NCBI GenBank assembly: GCA_023411115.1
Contig: JAEYPF010000013.1
Span: 124,001 to 188,000 of the forward strand
DNA: 64,000 nucleotides
Source of the DNA: Methanobacteriota archaeon
GTDB taxonomy: Archaea > Methanobacteriota > Methanobacteria > Methanobacteriales > Methanobacteriaceae
Direction: 5' to 3'
Shown here: positions 8,973-16,957 of the stretch, piece by piece
How the letters are laid out: each line of letters opens with the position of its first letter
Position numbering within the stretch: the first letter of the stretch is position 1
The notes under the pieces: generated by a model
Database searches by the model: none
What the model was told of the DNA's origin: nothing
Seen by the model: only the letters and a program-made list of their open reading frames with translations
Position numbers and translations under genes: made by a program

Positions 8973-9021
8973 CCAAAAATAGGAAATTTTTGGGGTTCCA
9001 AAAATTCATGCAGAATTTTTG
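8973..9021 (-). terminator. Pair of hairpins between ferredoxin and cupin genes
   Basis: Two adjacent inverted repeats: CCAAAAAT (8973-8980) with TTTTTGG (8987-8993), and CAAAAATTC (8999-9007) with GAATTTTTG (9013-9021) around the loop ATGCA. They lie just downstream of the ferredoxin stop and upstream of the cupin ribosome-binding site. They could end ferredoxin transcription or regulate the cupin gene. Confidence 0.45.
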
Positions 9022-9035
9022 ATAACCTCCATGCA

Positions 9036-9254
9036 TTAGGATTCATAAACATGTATAATATTTACGGGGCAGAGTTCTTCTGCTTGGCTGCAGCAGCCAG
9101 GGTCTTCTACTTCTATTTCTTCGGTATCTTCTGTATTTTCTAAGGATTTTAAATGGGAAAGTCCATCATCAGCAAATTCAAAGAAGTCAGGGCATACATC
9201 AATACAGTTTCCACAGGATATACACATAACTCTTTCAATTTCTACCTTTGCCAT
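9036..9254 (-). CDS. Small 4Fe-4S ferredoxin
   Basis: A 72-residue acidic ferredoxin. C11-x2-C14-x2-C17 plus C62-Pro form the set for one 4Fe-4S cluster; Cys21 and Cys54/Cys55 could form a disulfide or help hold a second, incomplete cluster. The acidic centre (ENTEDTEEIEVED) is typical of mono-cluster ferredoxins such as those of Thermococcales and Desulfovibrio. It is a cytoplasmic electron carrier. Its position between a zinc-ribbon protein and a hybrid cluster protein suggests redox or stress-related electron transfer. Confidence 0.88.
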   Translation of the reverse strand: MAKVEIERVMCISCGNCIDVCPDFFEFADDGLSHLKSLENTEDTEEIEVEDPGCCSQAEELCPVNIIHVYES

Positions 9255-9278
9255 GTTTTCACCTACAATTTTAATTAA

Positions 9279-9470
9279 TTATTTTTTTTCACATTTAAAA
9301 CAAAATTCTGTATCTCTATTTGTTTTAAAGGTTTTACCACACTTTTTACATGTAACAGACTTAAGCGATGATTCTTTATCAATAATATCTAGGGAACATG
9401 AGCATTTCCAACCCATTTTGCCTTTCAATTGAGCTTCGAACTCTTTGTCAATATCCACATCTTTGGCCAT
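9279..9470 (-). CDS. Small zinc-ribbon-like protein
   Basis: A 63-residue protein with Cys pairs CSC (WKCSCS), CKKC and CFKC, likely binding one or two metal ions. There is a short acidic N-terminal helix (VDIDKEFEAQL). Not recognised as a named family. It ends 24 bp upstream of the ferredoxin gene and is probably cotranscribed with it. It could be a redox or nucleic-acid-binding zinc protein. Confidence 0.65.
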   Translation of the reverse strand: MAKDVDIDKEFEAQLKGKMGWKCSCSLDIIDKESSLKSVTCKKCGKTFKTNRDTEFCFKCEKK

Positions 9471-9563
9471 TTAAATCACTGTATTAACTATGAAATCAGG
9501 TGATAAAAATATTTTTCGTATTACGTAGAACAAAATAAATGTAAAAATAGAAAATGGGTTTAA

Positions 9564-11048
9564 TTACCCTAAAATCTCTTTAATATCTTCTTCTGGAGTA
9601 CTAATTGGTCGAATATCATAATTTTCAACCAGGAAATTCAAAATGTCTTCATTTACCCATGCAGGGGCTATTGGGCCGAGATAAATGCCTTTAATTCCGA
9701 GATACAGCAGACTCCAGAGAATTGCAGCAGCCTTCTGTTCCATCCAGCTTAAAACAATTGTCAATGGTAATTCATTTACTTCAAGGCCAAAAAGCTCTGA
9801 AAGTGCAGTCACAATATCAATTCCAACTATAGCATCATTACACTGGCCTATATCTATTAAACGTGGAATTCCTTCAATATCTCCCAGCGGTAGCTGGTTC
9901 ATCCTGAATTTGCCGCATGCAAGTGTTAAAACAACTGTATCTTCAGGTAATTTTTGCACAAATTCGGTGTAATATGGTGATTTTGCAAGTGGTGCATCAC
10001 ATCCTCCAACCAGGAAGAACCGCCTTATCTTTCCAGCTTCTACAAGCTCTTTTATTTTTGGTGCAAGTGAAAGTATGGTCGACGCGCCGAATCCAGTTGA
10101 ATATATGGTGTCCCCAGGTTCCTCTGGAAGTTCTGGTAATGATTTAGCTTTTTCAATAAGTGGTGAAAAGTCATAACCTTCGATGTGCTGCACGCCTGTT
10201 AATCTTGCAACTCCTGTTGTAAACATTCGGTTTTTATAATCGTCCATTGGAGGTAATACGCAGTTTGATGTTCCAAGAATTGCTACAGGATATTTTGAGA
10301 ACACCTGTCGTTGGTCAAACCATGATTTACCCAGTTGACCCGCAAGGTGGTCATATTTTCTTAACTCTGGATATCCATGCGCTGGAAGAAGTTCAGAATG
10401 TGTGTAAACATTTATTCCAGTGCCTTCGGTTTGTTTAAGGACTTCTTCTAATGCTTTGAGATTGTGGCCAGTTGCAACTATTCCACGACCTTTTTTTGTT
10501 CCAGTGCTAACTTGAACAGGGGTCGGTTCTCCATAAGTTTCTATGAGGGCTGTTTTAAGAAGTCGCATTGTTTTTATATTCATTTTTCCTGCTTCAAGGG
10601 CCAGATTTATCAATTCCGGAATATCAATATTGACATTGGTAAGGGTTGAATAGAAACCCCTCTCCATGAAGGCGTCTATTTCTGGATCGGTGTATCCTAA
10701 CTCTCTAGCATGGTAAAGATAGGCTGATATACCTTTAATTGCAAATAATAAATTATCTTGGAGTCGTGCAGCTGTAGCAGTTTTCCCACATACTCCCTGT
10801 ACTGTACAACCTGTTCCTCTTGCTGTTTGTGAACACTGGTAACAGAACATCTCCTGTTCTTCTTTTTTAACTTCTTTTGGAACGTCCTCTTCCATTGCTT
10901 CAAACTGGTCTTTACCTACGCCGCACACTGGACAAATCCAATCATCTGGCAAATCTTCAAAAGCGGTTCCAGGGTCTATTCCGCTATCAGGATCTCCTTT
11001 TTGGGGGTCATATACGTATTCACATACTAAACACCGGTATTTTCTCAT
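9564..11048 (-). CDS. hcp: Rubredoxin-hybrid cluster protein (Hcp) fusion
   Basis: Residues 1-52 are a complete rubredoxin with iron ligands C6, C9, C39, C42 (CLVC and CPVCG). After a charged linker comes an Hcp with C69-x2-C72-x8-C81-x5-C87 for the proximal cluster. Hybrid-cluster ligand segments GTSNCV, LACGKFR, DIGQCND and LSWMEQK are all present. The Hcp part is about 425 residues, matching the short class III form of methanogens and thermophiles. Hcp reduces hydroxylamine or NO, and the fused rubredoxin could deliver electrons. GGAGGT sits seven bases before the ATG at 11048; an upstream ATG at 11111 lacks such a site. Confidence 0.92.
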   Translation of the reverse strand: MRKYRCLVCEYVYDPQKGDPDSGIDPGTAFEDLPDDWICPVCGVGKDQFEAMEEDVPKEVKKEEQEMFCYQCSQTARGTGCTVQGVCGKTATAARLQDNLLFAIKGISAYLYHARELGYTDPEIDAFMERGFYSTLTNVNIDIPELINLALEAGKMNIKTMRLLKTALIETYGEPTPVQVSTGTKKGRGIVATGHNLKALEEVLKQTEGTGINVYTHSELLPAHGYPELRKYDHLAGQLGKSWFDQRQVFSKYPVAILGTSNCVLPPMDDYKNRMFTTGVARLTGVQHIEGYDFSPLIEKAKSLPELPEEPGDTIYSTGFGASTILSLAPKIKELVEAGKIRRFFLVGGCDAPLAKSPYYTEFVQKLPEDTVVLTLACGKFRMNQLPLGDIEGIPRLIDIGQCNDAIVGIDIVTALSELFGLEVNELPLTIVLSWMEQKAAAILWSLLYLGIKGIYLGPIAPAWVNEDILNFLVENYDIRPISTPEEDIKEILG

Positions 11049-11312
11049 AAATTTACCTCCAATCATATTTTTAGTACAATATGGATAAACAGCGCTAATT
11101 ACTAATTTCAAGCTTAGATGTAACTGAAAAATGAAATGTAATCTGTTAGATGTCTTATGGAAATGTAATAAATCAAATTATAATTTATTTTTTGTTGTAT
11201 TTAGAATTTTTGATAAAGAATTAATTCTGTTAAATCCCTTAAATCGAGTACAATTTATACAATAAGTATTAAATTTAAATCCTTTGAAGATCATAATAAA
11301 CATGGTGATAAT

Positions 11313-11603
11313 ATGGAACTGGATGAAAATGCAGTAAAATTGATAAAAAAGTGCGAAGATAAGGAAGTCGACACAAGTGTTATGGGAGCATGTACAGTTC
11401 TGCTGGAAGAAATGGAAAGAGGAAAAATAGACCTTGGAGAAGACATGCCGGATGAATCGTATATACATATGGCAGAAAGTATTGCACCAGAAGACGTGCC
11501 ACAAGTCCTTAAAATGGCATTTAAAATAAAAGAAAGAGGAAATGTCGATCCTGAACTTAAAATTGCTGCAAATAGGCTAATTAGGGCTATAGAGCAACTT
11601 TAA
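11313..11603 (+). CDS. Small acidic protein, tandem paralog 1
   Basis: A 96-residue acidic, probably all-helical protein. It shares with the next two genes the core KKCE...MGAC..LLEEME near residues 12-35, a YI.MAE segment, ED(V/I)..VLKMAF and the C-terminal motif A..RLIRAIE. Two Cys (in KKCE and GAC) are conserved in all copies. GGTGAT precedes the ATG. The family was not recognised. The three genes form a tandem expansion in about 1.2 kb. Confidence 0.75.
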   Translation: MELDENAVKLIKKCEDKEVDTSVMGACTVLLEEMERGKIDLGEDMPDESYIHMAESIAPEDVPQVLKMAFKIKERGNVDPELKIAANRLIRAIEQL

Positions 11604-11699
11604 TGAGTTTAATTTCATTTAGGGGACTCAATTTCATTTAAACGTAGAAATCTTTAAGAATTTATAATAGTTATTTTAGGTTAATTAAAGGTGATAATT

Positions 11700-11999
11700 G
11701 TGAAAAAGATATCTCTTGATGAAAATTCTAAAAAATTAATTAAAAAATGTGAAGACAATGAAGTGGATACTAGTACAATGGGTGCATGCCAGGTACTTTT
11801 AGAAGAAATGGATAGGGGAAACGTGGTACTTAAAGATGAACCCGGACAATCTTATATTCAAATGGCGCAAAATATCAAAGCACAGGATGTACCTGAAGTT
11901 CTTAGAATTGCGTTTATAATAAGAGACAGCAGCGATATAACTGATGCAGACGTAAAAAACGCAGCTGCAAGGTTAATTAGGGCAATAGAGATGCTTTAA
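11700..11999 (+). CDS. Small acidic protein, tandem paralog 2
   Basis: The middle copy, 99 residues from a GTG at 11700 with AAGGTGAT immediately upstream; the frame is also open to a GTG at 11691, but that lies inside the ribosome-binding site. It is closest to copy 1, with identical KKCED.EVDTS.MGAC, LLEEM.RG and RLIRAIE. It differs mainly in the middle loop (KDEPGQ). The 5' gap of about 90 bp suggests its own promoter or loose cotranscription. Function unknown. Confidence 0.75.
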   Translation: MKKISLDENSKKLIKKCEDNEVDTSTMGACQVLLEEMDRGNVVLKDEPGQSYIQMAQNIKAQDVPEVLRIAFIIRDSSDITDADVKNAAARLIRAIEML

Positions 12000-12256
12000 T
12001 TTATAAAATTAATTTTATTTTGACTACAGCTAAATTTATTTATTTAATTTTCACACAATTAATTTATTTTGGGATTATAAATCGTTAGATAACTGTAATT
12101 ACTCGTTTTCTTTAAATCAATACGGTAAATACCATTGCTTATTGTATATTAACATTTATCATGGAATAAAACTTTATTAGTACTACTTATTATTTTTAAA
12201 GTAACAAACAGATATAAATCCAATAAAATCCTAATATATATAACTGGTGATTAAAG

Positions 12257-12541
12257 ATGGACGCAGGATCTGCTGAATTAGTAAAAAAATGTGAAGAAAG
12301 TGCTGGTAGTGGAGATATCATGGGCGCATGCAAAGTCATGCTGGAACTGATTGAACAAGAGAAAATTAATGTGGATGAAGATATGGATCAAACCTATCTT
12401 GAAATGGCTGAAAATCTTAAACCAGATGATATACATAAAGTTCTTAAAATGGCGCTAGAAATAAGAGAAAGCGGAGATATAAAAGACCCAGAGCTTAAAA
12501 ATGCTGCAAGTATCTTAATTCGAGCTATAGAAATGAGTTAA
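12257..12541 (+). CDS. Small acidic protein, tandem paralog 3
   Basis: The most diverged copy, 94 residues. It keeps KKCEES..., MGACKVMLE, YLEMAENL, DDIHKVLKMALEIRESGDI and the ILIRAIEM end. The conserved Cys pair is retained although the N-terminal loop changes from EVDTS to SAGSGD. GGTGAT precedes the ATG. It is separated from copy 2 by 257 bp, so it probably has its own promoter. The repeated architecture suggests a helical adaptor or sensor; this is inference only. Confidence 0.73.
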   Translation: MDAGSAELVKKCEESAGSGDIMGACKVMLELIEQEKINVDEDMDQTYLEMAENLKPDDIHKVLKMALEIRESGDIKDPELKNAASILIRAIEMS

Positions 12542-12555
12542 TTTTAATATACTTT

Positions 12556-13212
12556 TTAAAATTTTTTTCCCCTAATTTTTTTTATATCAAAAACTGCAGT
12601 ATCAGCTACGGCCATAACTGCCATAACTCCAGCTTGAACAGGGTCTGTTACAACTAAATCTGCTTTTTCCACGACGCTTCCCGGCATATTGAGGCTTATT
12701 ACAATCACTCCGTGATCTCTTTTAATCTCATCAACTGCATCTGAAATTTTACCTCCCATAAGGGACCCTGCAAGAACCAGTGCTTCTACTCTTGGAAGTC
12801 TTCCAGCAGCGTAAACAGCATCTGCAAGCTCTTCCTCACCTACGAGAGGAATTGTATCAATACTAATGCGTTCTCCCCTTATATTGTGACGGTCTGATTC
12901 TGTTATCGCTCCCTGAGCAACCTGGGCAACCTGCGCTCCGCCGCCGATAATTATAATTCTTTTTCCATATATTTCAGTTAAAGATGGATGGATATCAACG
13001 TGATCAACAGCTTCAAATTTCATGATATTATTTGAAAGCTCCTCTCCATTTTTTACACCTTCAAGTTCCATATAAACCGAAGATGATCCGTCTTTCTCCA
13101 AAAAAAGGTGAGTGTATGTGATGTTCATGCCGCATTTGGCCATTAAATCAGTAATATCTCTTAAAACTCCTGGTTTATTTTCAGATTTTATAGTTAAGGC
13201 TAATTTTCCCAT
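12556..13212 (-). CDS. ACT domain and DUF5612 protein
   Basis: 218 residues. The N-terminus is an ACT domain (LALTIKSENKPGVLRDITDLM) that probably binds an amino acid. From about residue 85 comes a methanogen-type DUF5612 domain with a Gly-rich loop (IIIIGGGAQVAQVAQG) and a Rossmann-like pattern ending in MAVADTAVFDIKK. The known family is an archaeal conserved regulator-like protein with no proven activity. It converges on the third paralog gene with 14 bp between stops. Confidence 0.78.
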   Translation of the reverse strand: MGKLALTIKSENKPGVLRDITDLMAKCGMNITYTHLFLEKDGSSSVYMELEGVKNGEELSNNIMKFEAVDHVDIHPSLTEIYGKRIIIIGGGAQVAQVAQGAITESDRHNIRGERISIDTIPLVGEEELADAVYAAGRLPRVEALVLAGSLMGGKISDAVDEIKRDHGVIVISLNMPGSVVEKADLVVTDPVQAGVMAVMAVADTAVFDIKKIRGKKF

Positions 13213-13273
13213 TTAAATCACATAATACCATATAATTTAATTAAATGTATATTCTATATCTCATGGAATAAAT

Positions 13274-14089
13274 TTATAGTTTCTGACACTCTGGACAGAT
13301 ATAAGAAGATGTGCTTCCAGTCTTGATTTTTTCAATGGTTTCACCGCAATCTGGGCATTTTTCTCCTTCTTTGTAGGCTATTAAAAAATAATCCTTAGTA
13401 AATCCTCCATTTTCACCATAAAAATCCTTTTCATAGGCTAATCCTTTTTTATCTAGGGAATATTTAAGATTATCTATTATAACTTCAAATAAATTATCAA
13501 TTTGTGAAGGTTCCAAAGAATTAACTTGTTTTTGGGGATGAATTTTTGCTTTAAATAGAATGTCATGAACATATACATTTCCAATACCGCCTACCTTTTT
13601 TTGATTTAATAGTATATTTTTAATTTGTGAACGCCCTTCGCAGATTTTTTTGAAGTATGCACTGGTAAAATCAGTATCAAGAGGTGAAATTGCTATATCT
13701 TTCGTTGGTTTGTGTTCTGACAGTTTATTATCTGAGATCAGGTCTAAATGCCCAAACCACCAGAATTTACATGTAAATCCTGAATCATCTGTAAAATGAA
13801 ATCGGCATTGATGTTCCTCTGCAAAATTTTCATCTGATTTATAATATAAAACATCTGCACCCATTCCCAGATTTAGTAAGAGATGATAATTATCATTAAG
13901 TTCAAAGAAAATCCATTTTCCTTTATTATACACATTTTTAATAGTTTTGCCACTAATATGGTTTCTAAAATCGTTTACTTCCATATTCAGGCATTTTTCC
14001 TGTTTTACATCAACTGATTTGAATTCCTTTGATTTCAGTTCCTCATTCATCTGCCCACTTAAAATCATAAGTTCAGGTAGTTCTGCCAT
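13274..14089 (-). CDS. Fpg/Nei-family DNA glycosylase with Ala at position 2
   Basis: 271 residues with Fpg/Nei layout: N-terminal MAELPE, the helix-two-turn-helix signature KKVGGIGNVYVHDILF (about residues 165-180) and a C-terminal zinc finger with CPDCGETI and CPECQ. Typical Fpg enzymes begin MPELPE, where Pro is the Schiff-base nucleophile and Glu the acid. Here Ala replaces Pro while Glu3 stays. GGAGAG before the ATG makes the start secure, so the change is real. It may use the N-terminal amine of Ala, or bind lesions without full activity. Its role is base-excision repair. Confidence 0.85.
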   Translation of the reverse strand: MAELPELMILSGQMNEELKSKEFKSVDVKQEKCLNMEVNDFRNHISGKTIKNVYNKGKWIFFELNDNYHLLLNLGMGADVLYYKSDENFAEEHQCRFHFTDDSGFTCKFWWFGHLDLISDNKLSEHKPTKDIAISPLDTDFTSAYFKKICEGRSQIKNILLNQKKVGGIGNVYVHDILFKAKIHPQKQVNSLEPSQIDNLFEVIIDNLKYSLDKKGLAYEKDFYGENGGFTKDYFLIAYKEGEKCPDCGETIEKIKTGSTSSYICPECQKL

Positions 14090-14109
14090 TTTAAAACTCT
14101 CCTAAAATA

Positions 14110-14709
14110 TTAACTTTGAGGTGGAAAATATTTATCAATTGTTTTTTCAACGTCTTCAAGCCAAATTTGGCGCTCCTTTGGGCTGCTTGTGACGATAACG
14201 CCATACATTTTTCGGTAAAAGTAATGTACTCCACATAGATCGAAGATACAGTTTTTCCAGATGGTTTCAAGGGGATCTCCAAATACTTCCAGTTCTCTTT
14301 CTTCGGGAGTGTTGGCGGTGTTAAATACGAGGGCTGTTTCAGCATTCAACAGGCCATTTGGAACTCCTTCTCCATTATCTCCTTCTAAAAATTCATATGC
14401 CACACCTGCACGTATTACACGGTCGATATAACCTTTTAAAATAGCTGGAGGCTGCCCCCACCAGTTGGGGTGCACGATAATTATCCCATCTGCCTCTGAA
14501 ATTTCTCTGCAATGTCTTTCAATTGAAGAATCTAATTCTGCACCTTTGGGAATTTCTGCTCCAGAAAGTATTGGATCAAATTTTTCAGCATATAAATCGT
14601 GATATATTACTTCATGGCCATTTTCGCGTAATTTTGCTTTTGCAGTCTCTGCAATGGCATGATTAAAACTTCCTTTTGTTGGATGACCTAAAATTAGTAG
14701 TACTTTCAT
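14110..14709 (-). CDS. Flavodoxin-fold NAD(P)H oxidoreductase
   Basis: 199 residues of the NQO1/KefF-like family. The N-terminal MKVLLILGHPTKGSFNHAIA is the FMN phosphate-binding start; IIVHPNWWGQPPAILKGYIDRV is the characteristic second motif. It probably transfers hydride from NAD(P)H to quinones or other small oxidants in the cytoplasm. It is followed about 20 bp downstream by the glycosylase gene and preceded by a PNPOx-fold gene, suggesting a small detoxification and repair operon. Confidence 0.88.
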   Translation of the reverse strand: MKVLLILGHPTKGSFNHAIAETAKAKLRENGHEVIYHDLYAEKFDPILSGAEIPKGAELDSSIERHCREISEADGIIIVHPNWWGQPPAILKGYIDRVIRAGVAYEFLEGDNGEGVPNGLLNAETALVFNTANTPEERELEVFGDPLETIWKNCIFDLCGVHYFYRKMYGVIVTSSPKERQIWLEDVEKTIDKYFPPQS

Positions 14710-14718
14710 CTAATCACT

Positions 14719-15183
14719 TCAATATCCCGATTTTTTTCCAGTTAAACTCTCTATTTTCACCTTAATTAAGGTAGTTTTCTTAAGCGCTGACTTTGAATAT
14801 TGGAATGAACCAGCTTCATGGTTGTATTTCTGCATTATGATATTTAAAGCGTTTATTTTTTCTTCTTCATCTTCAATAAAATGAGCTTTTCCAAAACCAA
14901 TTGCACTGTAATATTTCATTCCCCAGTTACAGGCCTTATCAGAGGTTATAAGTTCTGTTTCAATATCAACTTCAAAGCAAACATTGTTATTTTTAGTTAT
15001 TATATCAATTTTCCGTCCATTAAGTGCTGAGTGAAGATAAAGATAATTATCTTTAAAACCGAAGTTCATTGGTACTATGTATGGTTTATTGTTATTACAA
15101 AGGGCAATTCGGCAGATTGTAGCCTCTTTTAATATTCGGTGTATCAGATATTCATCTTTTATTTCTTTATCATTTCTTCTCAT
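14719..15183 (-). CDS. Pyridoxamine 5'-phosphate oxidase-fold (NimA-like) flavoprotein
   Basis: 154 residues with the split-barrel flavin-binding pattern of NimA-like proteins: ICRIALCNNNKPYIVPMNFGF, LYLHSALNGRKIDII, YYSAIGFGKAHFIED. Family members bind FMN or heme; some give nitroimidazole resistance, but the natural substrate is usually unknown. The gene ends 9 bp before the NAD(P)H oxidoreductase start, so the two are likely cotranscribed and may share flavin-linked chemistry. Confidence 0.85.
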   Translation of the reverse strand: MRRNDKEIKDEYLIHRILKEATICRIALCNNNKPYIVPMNFGFKDNYLYLHSALNGRKIDIITKNNNVCFEVDIETELITSDKACNWGMKYYSAIGFGKAHFIEDEEEKINALNIIMQKYNHEAGSFQYSKSALKKTTLIKVKIESLTGKKSGY

Positions 15184-15395
15184 ACTATCTTCCAGTCTAT
15201 TATAACTCTAATTTATAGAATTGTATTATAATCTATTTTAATTAGATTTTTTCTATATTGTTAGTTCTGTTGTCTCTAAAAAATAGAAAATTACTCAATG
15301 AATCTTTTAAGATAATGGATGTAATTTAAAAAGTAGTAATATTATTATATATAAATATATTAATATTAGATATAGAAAGTGTATGGGATATAATT

Positions 15396-16193
15396 ATGGA
15401 GAGAAAAATTATACAAATATCAGATGTGCATTTTGGGGCACTAACATTCTCCAATGAACTTAAAAAGAAGTTAATGTCTCAAATACAACATGAAAATCCA
15501 GATTTTATAATTTTTGCAGGGGATGCGACGGATCATGGGTATATAACAGAATATAACGATGCTGCAACATTTATAGATGAAATCAAAGCCACATCAGAGG
15601 TTCACACTATTCCTGGAAATCATGATGCCCGGAATGTGGGTAGGTTGCATTTTACAAAACTGATTGGAGAAAGAAAATTTGTAAGGATAGATAAAAAAGC
15701 AGGATTTGCAATTATAGGCCTTGATTCATCACAGGCGGATGTAAATAGCGGTGATATTGGATGTGATCAAATGGAATGGTTAAAAGATAAACTTAAAACG
15801 ATACCTGATGATTTAGGTAAGTTTGTAACCTTTCACCATCACCTGCTTCCTGTCCCTCAAGCTGGCCGTGAAAGAAATATTTTATTAGACTCAGGGGATC
15901 TCATACAAGAATTAGTAAATTATAAGGTAAATTTTGTTTTAAATGGACATAAACATGTTCCTAATACATGGACCATGGAAAATATGGTGGTTTTGAATTC
16001 AGGAACAGCTACCACTGGAAAACTACGTGGAGATACACGTCCATGTTACAATCGGATTACAATTAATGATGATGGGGTAAATGTATATCTTGTAATGACT
16101 GAAACAGGTCAAGACCGCCATTTAGCCAAATATTCTATAGAATTAAGGGATGAGGAATTTACTATTTGCTCACATAAACATAAAGCAGACTAA
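15396..16193 (+). CDS. Calcineurin-like metallophosphoesterase
   Basis: 265 residues with all five metallophosphoesterase blocks: ISDVHFG, FAGDATDHG, IPGNHDARN, FHHH and NGHKH. These bind two metal ions and hydrolyse phosphomono- or diesters; the cyclic-nucleotide or IcmA-type subgroup is possible, but the substrate cannot be read from sequence. No signal peptide, so cytoplasmic. GGGAT precedes the ATG. It converges with the coiled-coil gene 12 bp away. Confidence 0.88.
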   Translation: MERKIIQISDVHFGALTFSNELKKKLMSQIQHENPDFIIFAGDATDHGYITEYNDAATFIDEIKATSEVHTIPGNHDARNVGRLHFTKLIGERKFVRIDKKAGFAIIGLDSSQADVNSGDIGCDQMEWLKDKLKTIPDDLGKFVTFHHHLLPVPQAGRERNILLDSGDLIQELVNYKVNFVLNGHKHVPNTWTMENMVVLNSGTATTGKLRGDTRPCYNRITINDDGVNVYLVMTETGQDRHLAKYSIELRDEEFTICSHKHKAD

Positions 16194-16205
16194 TATAAAA
16201 TAAAT

Positions 16206-16472
16206 TTATTTAGCATTCATTTTCAATGTGTTAATTTTATCTGATATTGTTAATAGTTTATTGGTCAATGTTTCTATTTTTTCTGCAACGCTCAATTCGG
16301 TTATTTCTTCAAGATGAGGTTCATAAGCCGTTGTATACACCTTTAATCTTTCATTGGCATAATTTTCCCGATTATACTTACTTATTTGTTCTAATCCCGA
16401 TTGAAGTTCTTGATATGCCCTTAATTCTCCTAATATATTGTTTCTTTTATCATTTAATTGATCTAACTTCAT
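16206..16472 (-). CDS. Small coiled-coil hypothetical protein
   Basis: 88 residues, almost entirely helical, with heptad-like spacing from LDQLNDKRNNILGELRAY to the KIETLTNKLLTISDKIN end. No cysteines or membrane segment. A run of G (GGGGGG) lies about 10 bases before the ATG and is a strong ribosome-binding site. The family was not recognised. It faces away from the TetR regulatory region but is about 360 bp from the first operator. Confidence 0.6.
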   Translation of the reverse strand: MKLDQLNDKRNNILGELRAYQELQSGLEQISKYNRENYANERLKVYTTAYEPHLEEITELSVAEKIETLTNKLLTISDKINTLKMNAK

Positions 16473-16834
16473 TTACTTCGTTCCCCCCTAATTTATTTTA
16501 AAAGGATATGTTTACAAGTGGTTTTTCCTAAATCGCGCCTTAATAGCCCATTTAAGAAGTAATTTTAAATTCAGGCATTATAATGAGGTATATTTTATAA
16601 TATTAAAAAAAACTACCTGTGTATTATTATGTATCTTTTAATGTAAATATCTTTCCTTTGGTGATCTAATAAATAAATAAAATAATGAGTTTATGGTATC
16701 TTAAAGAGGTTTATTTTATTTATTTTTGTATAATAAAAGAAATTAACTTCCTGATTTCATTATTAGTCTAATTTAGCTTAAATAATTTGGAATGGTAACT
16801 ATAAATTCTTTTAAATTTATTAGTTTTTATGGTA
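16473..16834. other. AT-rich spacer upstream of the TetR operators
   Basis: About 360 bp holding the 5' leader of the coiled-coil gene and no recognisable gene. No repeat or RNA was seen before the first TetR-type palindrome at 16835. Confidence 0.5.
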
Positions 16835-16852
16835 CTAACGTTCGTTCGTTAG
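16835..16852. promoter_or_regulatory. TetR operator-like repeat 1
   Basis: Imperfect inverted repeat with outer arms CTAACG and CGTTAG around TTCGTT. The arms match the core of the other two sites before the TetR gene. A TATA-like element (TTTATATA) starts two bases downstream, so binding would block it. Confidence 0.7.
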
Positions 16853-16890
16853 CTTTATATAGTAGAAAGTACACAGGTATACTCAAGAAG

Positions 16891-16904
16891 CTAACGAACG
16901 TTAG
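16891..16904. promoter_or_regulatory. TetR operator-like repeat 2
   Basis: CTAACGAACGTTAG, a nearly perfect 14-bp palindrome sharing CTAACG/CGTTAG with sites 1 and 3. It directly precedes the AT-rich TATA-like stretch TTTTATATAT (16905-16914), consistent with control of the TetR gene promoter. Confidence 0.75.
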
Positions 16905-16924
16905 TTTTATATATCTTGTTAAAC

Positions 16925-16940
16925 TAACTAACGTTAGTTA
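16925..16940. promoter_or_regulatory. TetR operator-like repeat 3 (perfect palindrome)
   Basis: TAACTAACGTTAGTTA is a perfect 16-bp palindrome. It lies about 12 bases after the presumed TATA element and 17 bases before the TetR ATG, where the transcription start is expected. This is an ideal autorepression site. Confidence 0.8.
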
Positions 16941-16957
16941 AGTTGAAAGGGATCATC

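Noticed and set aside
8973..9021. Possible CRISPR-like direct repeats
   Set aside because: They are inverted, not direct, repeats and occur once each; no spacer pattern exists.
10697..10903. ORF inside the Hcp gene on the same strand
   Set aside because: It is a shifted frame of the well-supported rubredoxin-Hcp gene and has no ribosome-binding site.
11178..11504. Minus-strand frame opposite the first tandem paralog
   Set aside because: Composition is Phe/Cys/His-rich as expected for antisense of an acidic protein, and the plus strand has a good start and paralogs.
14091..14345. 84-residue frame overlapping the flavodoxin-fold reductase gene
   Set aside because: It lies in another frame of a clearly recognised reductase and has no domain of its own.
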